From NCBI GenBank assembly GCA_007922225.1, contig ML679989.1, positions 21,183,534 to 21,247,533 on the forward strand: a stretch of 64,000 bases of DNA, in the 5' to 3' direction. This document shows, one piece after another, positions 55,406 to 64,000 of the stretch. The position numbers were made by a program, and so were the translations under genes. Every line of letters starts with the position of its first letter. The stretch's first letter is position 1. The DNA comes from Emydura subglobosa (taxonomy: Eukaryota; Chordata; Testudines; Chelidae). Below the pieces are notes generated by a model. That model worked only from the letters and a program-made list of their open reading frames with translations, was not told where the DNA came from and ran no database searches.

Positions 55406-57813
55406 ACATGTTCCTGTTCTCTTCTCTAGCCAGAGCCTTTTCTGAATATCATACTGGGGGAGTTTGCTATAAAGCCCTTCCCTGAGCAGATGGGCATGAT
55501 GTACTTCTGTTTAACTGATCCTTCCCACACCACCGCCTCTTTCAATTCAGTGTATTTGTGATAGTCTTAGTTTTGGAAGAAAATGTAAAGATCTGGATAA
55601 TTTCTGTATTAAATACAATCCATTATGATAAGCGTATGTAAATAAATGTTTCAAGCATATGACAAAGGAGCATTAGGGACTCATATCCTAAGTGAGAAAT
55701 TTGAAGAATAATGAAGGAAATCTAAATCAAGCCAGAAAAAATAATCCAGAAATCAAAATTCCAGGAGCATGGGACTTTGAGGAAAGTGATGAGAGAGGTG
55801 TATTTACCAGATTATAATATTGCTTCTTTGGAGAAAGGGACACAGAGATAACAGCAGACTGACATAAAACATGTGACACCTGTATAAACAACAAACCTGT
55901 TGCCTTCATGGCAAGAGTGGATAAACTCATGTCAATTCTGATCCAGGATGACGCTAGGGGATCACCTAGAAAGTTAGGAGCTGAGGGATGTTGTGGATTT
56001 ACAAAAGGGAGATAATATCCAATAACACTGAGAATGACCAAAGTAACAAATTATGTGAAATATTGCCAGCAAGAAGTCCATTGGACTTATTTTGCCTTGA
56101 TTCTGGTAGCATTTTGCATAAAACAGTTATGTAGAAATCAGCATAGCCTGGAATGGGCTGCTTTTAATGGATGCAGCCCAGGGTGGACATTAAGAGAGAA
56201 AAACGGAGTGGAAAAAGTTCAAGATGGAGAGCATTTATTACATATAGTAAGGATCCCTCTTGGGTCTAACCTTGTTCACTTTGGGAATGATCTTGTGAAG
56301 TGCTGAATACTCTCCCATTGAATTCCATGAAAGATGAGAGACCTTAGCATCTCCCAAGTGTATTGGTGATCTTAATATGTTAGAAATTCACTGATGCAAA
56401 GCTGCGTAGGCCAACTGCAGAGGCTTCATTAGAAATCTGAAAGAGAATCCTCAGATGTTCTTTTTTTTAAATTACTGAGCAGAAAATTAATAGTGGATAA
56501 AACCTTGGACATATTGCTGAACATTTATGCCAAAACCTCTAACCACAATACTGGGGTGCAAACATAAAGATTCTAAACAGGTCAACATGAAGCTATTCTG
56601 GCACTTTTTTAGGAAGTAGTAAGGTCACATTTGGAGTATCCAGTGCAGTTCTATTTACAGTATTATGTAAAAGTCAGGAAATGGAAATGAGAAATAAGAG
56701 AAAAAACAAAGAGAAAAAACAAAGAGAAATCAGAAATGGAACTCCAATGATCTTGAATTATCAGCATTTAAAGAAACTAGGTCTGTACCCATTAGTAAAA
56801 GAGGGATACACACCTTAACATTAAACACACATATTAGGTGGCTCTTGGGCTTCTTAAAGTTGTTTTCTGTTTAATATTTTATATACTGTTGTGATTGTCA
56901 GTAGCGACTACTAAACAGTAATTATGTTTGTAAAATGTTTTCTACTATGGCTCCTTATTTTCACTTGCTGAGAACTTTCAGAACATTTTTGATTTGAGCT
57001 AAACTTTTGCAGGCATGGTCTCTCTCCAGAGCTTAATTGTTTGTTTTTTAAAATGTCACTTTGAAAGTTAAAAATGTAGTCTGGACTGAAGCCTACGGCC
57101 TTTGATAGGCTAAATACTGTTTGATTTTGAGCTCATCAAGTTACAACTATTTGAAATGCCATTTGGAACTTGCAAACAGAAACAATCCCTAAGCCTATAA
57201 GTCAAGTCGCATTCTGGCTGATTGGTGCATATTAACTGGAAAACTGTGGGCTTTATTTTTCTTTTTCCTTTCTCTCCCTAAACCAATAAAATAAAAATCA
57301 GTGAAAGTAACTTTAAAAAAACTAGTAACAGTGTAAAGGCGGAAAAATCAAGCACTCCAATGTAAGCAAATTCCAGAAGCTCAGGTTTCTATTGCACAAT
57401 GGTGTGCACACAGTATATTCTCTGTATCCCTTGTTTAATGGAAACTTTAATGTGTGATGTAAAATATTTAGGATGTACTATATTACTGAGAATTCCAGCA
57501 GAAACGTTCACTTTTGGTATCTGCTGACTGCTGAGTGCTTGATTTTTCCTCTTCACAGTGGTTATTGCTGGATGTTTGTATTGAATCATATTGTTGGTTG
57601 GTGTCCATGCTGTATATTTTATGCTTAATATACTCTGCATCCTCAGAACTAATACTAAACGACGAGAACCCTTCCCTGATGTACACACATTTCTGAAAAG
57701 AAGAGAATAGATGCCACAAGGGTTTTTTTTGAGCACAGGGGGTGAGTAAAAAAAGGGATAAGGGGGAAAAAAGGCATGAGGTGTAAGGCTAAAGAAGAGA
57801 TGAGCACTGGATG
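55406..57813. other. no gene seen
   Basis: No recognised domain or repeat. Small direct repeats of GAGAAAAAACAAA lie near 56698-56725. A 169-codon minus-strand frame (57389-57898) shows no domain and runs into CR1-like sequence. Confidence 0.45.
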
Positions 57814-58098
57814 AATCATAGAAATTTAGGGCTGGAAGGGACCTTAAGAGCTCAGGTCCAGCCCCTGCACTGAGGGAGGACCAAGTAACTCCGACCATCC
57901 CTTACAGGTGTTTGTCCCTCCTATTCTTAAACACTTCCAAAGATGAGGATTTTACAACCTCCTTTGAAAGGCTATTCCAGAACTCCACTGCCTTTATAGT
58001 TGGAAAATTTTTCCTGATATCTAATCTAAATTTCAGTTGCTGCAGATTAAGCCCATTACTTCTTGTCCTCCTTCAGTGGACCTGGAGAACAACTGAAA
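57814..58098 (-). mobile_element. diverged CR1-like LINE 3' end
   Basis: Begins AATCATAGAAATTTAGGGCT then GGAAGGGACC, the layout of a CR1 3' end read backwards. CTATTCCAGAACTCCACTGC and TTTTTCCTGATATCTAATCT match the same region as young CR1 (near CCCATTCCAGTGC and CTAATGTCCAACC) but differ at many places. An older or different CR1 family. No open frame of note. Confidence 0.75.
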
Positions 58099-58546
58099 AG
58101 TCTAGCGAAAGGTTGAGCGATATAGTGTAGTGTAGTTAGTCTATGGATTGAAACACCAAGGACAAGGAGGGCTATCTGTGATTAGTGTCAGTTTATAGGA
58201 ACGGTTGGGCAAATATTTGAAGAAAACAACTTTGAGCGATGCAGCTGTTCAAAAAAGAAAGGAAGGTGTGGGAAGGTTAAGGAGAGATGGGCCTTTCTAT
58301 TCTAAAAGTTCTTGTACTCACTGTAGGTGTTGGTTTAATGGATTTTCTAATGTGAGCAGTGTCTGTGATATGTAGCCAGAAGAGGGTGCTGGAGACCAGC
58401 ATACAAACACTGCCCCTCTGCCTCTTTCCTGAACAAAGAGAGATCTGTAATGCAGTTCTGCAGCTCATGGTCCAGAGCTAGCATCCTTTCTCTGTGTTAA
58501 CACAGGTTAAGAAATGGCCGCCTTGGACGCTGAGAAAACATCCTTT
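58099..58546. other. no gene seen
   Basis: Nothing recognised. Confidence 0.4.
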
Positions 58547-59215
58547 TGTGGTAAAAGTGAGATCCTGGAACATAAGGCCTAGTATAACAGGCCAGGGGTG
58601 AGGCCTGAGCTAAAGTGCTAGTTGGGCCCTGCTGTTAGAAAGCTAAGTTAGCAGAAATCAGGCTATGTACCTGCGGGCAAGTTCACAGAATCTGGCAAGA
58701 ACAGAGCTGGTATTGCAAAAACACACACTTTAAAGAAGTACTCGGCACAGAACATTCAGATAAGCACATTCCAGAAAGATGGTGCCAGAACACCCCAAAT
58801 ACCAGGAATGGTACTGGCTCACTCCCCAAAGATAACAAGGACACATTGACCCCTCTTAAAGACAAGGTCAGGATGACAAGGTGGTGGATAGAGATGTCCT
58901 GTACAAGGTGAATGGTGGTGTCTCACCTCCTCAGAGGGGCACTACGTAACTTGTTCGTTTCTGCGTATAAAAGAAGTTCTCCGAGGGAGTGTCTTTGGCT
59001 AGCTTGGAGAGGAATGGAGAATCCTGCCGTTCACTGAGCTGCTCCACTGTCATGGGCATGGAGGCGTTAGTGTACCTGTAACCATTGAGCCAGGGCATTA
59101 GCACTGTGCTTCGTCAACAATAAACCTGACCAGGCGCCTTCGCTGCTGAATTGGGTCCGTGGATTTGTTGCGCAGTTCGATCAAGGTCTGCTATACTGGC
59201 TACTTGGTGAAAGCC
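58547..59215 (+). mobile_element. LTR-like block with TATA box and poly(A) signal
   Basis: The plus strand has CGTATAAAAGAAG with TATAAAAG at 58966-58973, and CAATAAACCTGACC with AATAAA at 59119-59124, about 150 bases apart, followed by a U5-like end. This is the U3-R-U5 layout of a retroviral LTR. Both edges are approximate and no target duplication was found. It has no coding and is in the opposite orientation to most other LTRs here. Confidence 0.65.
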
Positions 59216-59830
59216 AGCGCTGCACACTGGAACAACACACACACATAGCCAACTCTTGACAACATCTCTGACTTAGGAACATTTCTCTGTGTCTCAGCTG
59301 GTCCCCTTCCCTCAGTACCACTTGGTATTCCCAAAGCAAACGTGCCAAGGGACCAAGTCTGATTAACTTGAAAAAACAGCAAGATGAGCAAGATGGTCTT
59401 TGGAGTGTTCGGGGTGTATCTGCTTGTGCTGCTGGCAAAGTGCTTCACAGGTTCTCCAAGGAAAGGGAAAGGTAGAAGGCTGGGACCTGAGGCTGAATCA
59501 TCAACCTTGGCTTTGTGGCAAGGCACAAAAATCTCATTAATTCAGCTGGGGGTATGCATCCCCCTGCCCTGATGCTGCAGAAGCCTCTGTATGGGAACTG
59601 GGCTCCCATGGCAGGGGAGGTGTTTCCTGAACAGGGACTATCTCCATTTTGAGGTGATGCTAGGTGAAGGTTCTTCAAAATTAGCTCAAATTAAAACCTA
59701 CATCTGAGGATGTAGAAGAGGCAGGTGTTCCCTGGCCAATGGCAACTTCCTTTTCCCTTGGTGCAAATGTCAGCTCTTAAAAATGAGTTCCAGGACATGA
59801 GCAATAAAACTCTCATAGGTGGCTCTAAAG

Positions 59831-60012
59831 CAGGGTAGTCAATTATTTTTTGTCAAAGTCCAAATTTCTTGGTCAAGGTACAGTCAGGACCCAGACTCCA
59901 GAGAAAATAATAAAAAAACCCAACAACAATAATAAATAAATAAATAGGATTTGGGGGTCCGTTCAAAGGCATCTGGCTGTTTGGCCTGTGGTCTGCCTAT
60001 TGACTACCCCTG
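59831..60012. mobile_element. 182-bp hAT-type element with near-perfect 8-bp TSD
   Basis: Ends CAGGGTAGTCAATTATT and TATTGACTACCCCTG are inverted partners. Flanks CTCTAAAG (59823-59830) and ATCTAAAG (60013-60020) match at 7 of 8 bases. AATAAATAAATAAATA lies inside. Non-coding. Confidence 0.85.
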
Positions 60013-60020
60013 ATCTAAAG

Positions 60021-62103
60021 ATTGGTGTGTGACACGACTTGAAAGGCAGAGACAATGTCTGCCTCTTGCTCAGTCACTGTATTTGGCTGTTCCTGGCTAC
60101 CGAGGAAAAAGGGCCCAAACTAATTTTGTCGAAAGATCTCAGGTAGAAGTTGCATGGGAGCAGATTTGCTGAGTGAGAGGGACAGCAGAAAGCATGCTGT
60201 GTGATACATGGTCTAGCGGGTCCTTCCATTACTCACTCATGCATCAGGAGCCAGAATTTACGTTGAACCATAGAGCTGATGAGGAAGAGATTGCTGAGGT
60301 TTCTATCCTTCCAGCCATGATGGCTCTTCCAGAAGTTGTCATTTTAGAGCATTTTCTGCTACTGGCGTCCCAGCTGGGAAAAGATTTATCTTTTGAGAGC
60401 AGGGCTTTTCTCATCTCAGAAAAATCTGCTGGGTCATCTTTATCAGTAACTCAACTGCTTGGAGTGGGTCATACAGCATTTGGCTGATGTCTTGTGATCT
60501 GCAAAGTTAATTACAGATTCTGAATGTCTGAATGGTTAGATGTGAACCTCTGCTAGACTATTAGGCAGTGGCATATGTAACTGAAGAAGTTGTTTCTGTA
60601 GATTTATTATTATTTGTTTATTATTGATATTCTGTTGACACATGCTAGGCATTCTCCACACGGGCATGAAGACACAGTTGCTTTTCCAAAGAGCTTGCAG
60701 CAAAGTCTCAGATTTAATTTATTACCTTGATAGCACAATAATTTGTATATTCTTAATGAATGTTCCTTAGAGAGTGCATCAAAATGGTATAATTCCACTG
60801 ACTTCCATCACACTTAGTCTGTTTAGTGCAGGCAAGACACAAGGAGTTCCACTGAATCCTGTCATAAATAACTGGTAATTTATGTTTCAAAACAATCCAA
60901 AACATAATTACTTAAAAAAAAAAACAAAAAAAAAAACCCTGTATGTATAAAACAGAGACAGAGCGTGATGGATCTGTCCATTGGATCACTTTGTAATAAA
61001 CTAAATTATATGTTTAATTGATACTGAAGTAGTCCTGCTCCATTTAGTTTTAACAGTTCTGGCATTGCATGCTCTCACTAATAGATCAAGTGCGTCAGAC
61101 TCAGCTATGCTGCTGTGTTCTGGAATGCTCTGCAAGCTGGGTCCAGATGGGTCAGAGGTGAGCATCTCAGCCAATCCACTGTGGGCCAACGAAGTTCTGT
61201 GTGCAGACAAGTAATATTTCAGGCCATTGATAAAGAAGTGAAACTGTCTGAGGCTCCTTCTGCACAGAATTCAGACCGTGTTGCTTTCAGACTTCTTTTT
61301 TTTTTTCTGGTGTTGATAGTTGCCCTTCTTCCTTGCTGTCAAGAAAGTAAGTGTAGGGTTTCTGTGTAGTTTGAAGATTTATGTATAGATGATATTGGCC
61401 AAGCGAGAAGAGTTTGAACTTGCCTTTTGCGTTTCATACCCTTTTTACAATGAAAGGCATAAATTATACACTCCCATATATTTCTGATGAATAAAAGTGA
61501 CCGAAGCAATTGCCTGGAGACAGGCTTAATATACAGGTGACTAACTCTACTGACATACCAAAGGAATGTGATGACATTCGGAGAACTACAAGAATGAAAC
61601 ACTATGACATAGGGCATGATCCCAGAACTATTGAAATCAATGGAAAGACCCCCATTGACTTCAGTGGGCTTTGGATCAGACCCATAATGCCTTTGCCAGG
61701 ACACTTAAAGACATGCAGGTGTGTTGCTTTAACCAAAATGGACTTCCAGGACGGCTGCCCATTCCCACCCTCCATATTTATGGTCCAGTGCTTTCTAGGA
61801 TGTATTGAGTGGTGCTGGATGCCTCTCTTGCTCCATATCCTTCCTATGTTAGATGGTGATGGAGCAGTTAAAGGGGAACTGAAATGACTATTAACAATTA
61901 AATGTTTAATTCCCAACATTGGTACTTGAGTTTATGTGTAGATGTAAAAAATGTCAAAGAAAAAGTAATACTTGTTTTTCTCTGCCTGTCTCCTGTATCT
62001 GTCTGGCTCCTGCTGGTGGCCCCACTTGCACTGATAGCATTGAAAAGAAAGCAGGGCCTTCAGTCTGCTGTATGGTGTTAGTCATGACCTCAGCTGCTAC
62101 CAT
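60021..62103. other. no gene seen
   Basis: Frames up to 125 codons (61339-61919 on both strands) lack domains. A-rich runs are near 60913-60936. The paired phrase CCCCATTGACTTCAGTGGGC near 61650 is typical of dispersed reptile repeats but was not assigned. Confidence 0.4.
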
Positions 62104-62283
62104 GGCCTGGTCTCCGCTACAGTTAGGTCGATGTAAGGCAGTTTAAGTTGACCTAACTCTTTAAGTGTCTACATTACAATATAGCTCCCACCGATGTACG
62201 TCACCCACTACGTTGCCTTAATAACTCCATCTCTGCAAGAGGCGTAGTGCTTAGGTTGATAGAGTTAGGGTGATGCAGTGTCA

Positions 62284-63500
62284 GGCCTTGTCTACACTAG
62301 TGTAACCCTTCTGCGAGGCAGAGCCGGCAGCAGCAAAGGGCCGGATTCTATATCTAGGGGTTCCTGTCAATGATACAACACCAAACCGGCTTGAGCCCCC
62401 ACCCAATCACCTGGGAAATCACACACTAGCCCCTGCGTGCCCCCAAAAGGCAAAACTTCCCCTCTGGTTTGGGAAAACAGTGCAAACAGAATTCATGCAC
62501 ACAATGAGCTGAACCCACCCCACCCCAGAGTACGTGGGGCATGTCCTTAGCCTCTCCCTTCTTGCTTTCCCCTGCTTTCTCCCTGCTTTTTCCCTTCTTG
62601 CTTTCTCCCCCTCTCGGTTGTGGGGCTCTGCCAGTCATCTCTGCTAGCTCCTGCCACCGGCCAGACGCAGGCTTGACTGGTCCCCTCTGCTGCACCTGCC
62701 GCCTGCAGGCTCCAACCGCTGTGGGCTTCTGCCACCTGCAGGCCCCCTCCACTGCTGGCTCCTGCTTCAAGCTCCAATCACTGCTGGCTCCTGCCACCTC
62801 TGGACCTCACCAAGTCCCCTCTGCTGGCTCCCAGCAGTTTCTCAAGGTTTGCCAGTTCCTTTAGTAATTTCAGCTCTTAGTGAGTTCAGTTGTCAGCTTT
62901 CTTTCATGGGAAAACCTTCTACTGACACAGTAGCAATGTCCCTGCTCTTTTAGCGAAACAAAAGATTCCAAAAGGAATAATTAATTCTACCTTTTAACAG
63001 TGGGAGGAGATACTCAATCCAGGCCTGAGGGCAGCCCTTTGTCAGGCTAGTGCAGCCTTAGCAGGGTGGTAACCCCATTCCTCTCTGCTTGATTTTTCAG
63101 TCTCTGGCATCCAAACACCTCCTTTGCTGAGTTCTGTTCAGGTGAGAGCGAATCTTTCATCAAACCAGACTAAGCACAGCTCTGCTGCCATTTGTTTATA
63201 CAATAGGGAGACAACATTTCATTACCCCTGCAGTTAGCACTCCAGTGATTTGTAACCTCGTAGCAGCCAAAACTGACCATTTCCCATCATGCTGCTCAGC
63301 ACCTCGGTGTGTTTATGCAGATACAGAGCCCATACAAATAAAGTGCCCTCCTTTTCAGCTGGCTGAGCAAGGGGAGGGCCACTCAGCCCTTGCTTACACT
63401 AGCACTTATGCCGGCAAAATGTGTGTTGCTCAAGGGGTGTTTTTTCACATCTCTGAGTGACAAAAGTTTTGCCAGCATAAGTGCTAATGTAGACAAGGCC
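62284..63500. mobile_element. middle fold-back transposon, 3-bp TSD
   Basis: GGCCTTGTCTACACTAG at the left and CTAATGTAGACAAGGCC at the right are inverted with one mismatch in 17. TCA flanks both sides (62281-62283 and 63501-63503). Without the LTR it carries it is a 115-base hairpin (AGCACTTATGCCGGCAAAA against TTTTGCCAGCATAAGTGCT). Confidence 0.85.
62301..63398 (+). mobile_element. 1098-bp solo LTR with perfect 4-bp TSD
   Basis: Starts TGTAACCC and ends GCTTACA (TGTAA against TTACA), flanked by CTAG at 62297-62300 and 63399-63402. A plus-strand poly(A) signal AATAAA lies at 63337-63342, 56 bases before the end. The stretch 62530-62850 is pyrimidine-rich with repeated GCTGGCTCCTGC wording. 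Frames there are compositional. Excision restores the 115-base hairpin exactly. Confidence 0.9.
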
Positions 63501-64000
63501 TCAGTGCAGACGCTGCATTACTTACATCACCTGTTGGCTCAGCCCCGTGCAGCGCTCACAAGCGGTGCCCTGCTGCCCCGCCCGGACAGCTCGAGCTGTC
63601 AGCTCTGTGCAGAGCTCACAGCTGGAGCCTCCCCCTCACCTGAGGGCTGTCAGTCCCCCACACTGTCTCACTTAAGTCGGTGCAAGAGCTCCTGCTGAGG
63701 ACATGCACCACCGACAGAAGGAAAGTAGTGTGGACATGAAAAACTGCAGTCATTACCGTGGTGGCTGTACATCAACCTAGCATAGGTTGACTTAATTTTG
63801 TAGCATAGACAAAGCCTGAGGAAATATGATCATGAATTCAAGGTTTATGAGGTTAAAAAGCCTTTCGATACACCTGAAACTTAGTTTAATTTTGAGGTTG
63901 TTATAAACAGTGAGATTAGTAGAAGGGTTGTGCTGTCAGAGGAGAACTAGACATTCATTCAGTTGACTTCAGGTCATTTGTATTTTGCGAACTGATTGCC

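Larger units (their letters stand above)
62104..63816. mobile_element. outer fold-back transposon of a three-level nest
   Basis: The left end GGCCTGGTCTCCGCTA pairs with the right end TAGCATAGACAAAGCC at most positions. Inner AGTTAGGTCGATGTAAG and CATCAACCTAGCATAGG also pair. Its middle is interrupted at 62284 by another element. The two halves rejoin as ...GCAGTGTCA / GTGCAG... Without the insert it is about 490 bases. Flanks CAT and TGA do not match, so no duplication is shown. Confidence 0.72.

Noticed and set aside
57389..57898. 169-codon minus-strand frame
   Set aside because: Its 5' part overlaps CR1-like sequence (57814 on) and the remainder shows no domain. Likely chance.
62426..62864. 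Open frames of 107-123 codons on both strands
   Set aside because: They lie in the pyrimidine-rich part of a solo LTR with repeated GCTGGCTCC wording; composition keeps stops rare.
1..64000. CRISPR arrays, operons or bacterial defence genes
   Set aside because: Gene density, element types and sequence character are vertebrate; no regularly spaced repeats occur. The only short tandem units are within LTRs or simple repeats.

Overview
The window looks like non-coding nuclear DNA of a reptile, most likely a turtle. It is filled with CR1 LINEs ending in the octamer ATTCTATG, DIRS-type tyrosine-recombinase retrotransposons, a chromodomain Gypsy element, long solo LTRs, and fold-back DNA transposons whose ends read GTCTACAC. 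No convincing host exon, tRNA, rRNA or CRISPR was found. Every recognisable protein segment belongs to a mobile element and nearly all are broken. The turtle call is inference from repeat content. Boundaries come from eye alignment of copies within the window. One 100-N assembly gap lies at 13079-13178.

Layout: 1-3436 holds two CR1 copies on the plus strand, the second keeping endonuclease and reverse transcriptase (RT) regions. 3437-4207 is an internally deleted hAT transposon with a BED zinc finger. 11521-13241 is a CR1 tail abutting a long LTR. 14866-19993 is a decayed minus-strand Gypsy element (gag, RT, RNase H, integrase, chromodomain), itself hit by a CR1 and a 62-bp retroposon. 20726-22027 is another CR1. 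23786-24189 is a hAT element with a perfect 8-bp target-site duplication (TSD). 24740-26870 is an old L2-like LINE. 31260-36720 holds LTRs of one family plus an old CR1 split by a younger CR1. 36822-38756 is another LTR-like block carrying two DNA transposons.

The most striking region is 40985-48735, a DIRS element with gag, RT/RNase H and tyrosine recombinase, inverted termini and an internal complementary region (ICR). A second, internally deleted DIRS sits near its left end and a 1652-bp solo LTR sits in its gag. A third DIRS 3' end lies at 54230-55405. At 49469-50656 and 62104-63816 fold-back DNA transposons contain solo LTRs, and the latter is a three-level nest. An LTR-like block with TATA box and poly(A) signal lies at 58547-59215.

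These elements do not work together as a pathway. The nesting orders their insertions in time: fold-back transposons and old CR1 or L2 first, then DIRS and Gypsy, then the LTRs and young CR1 copies.
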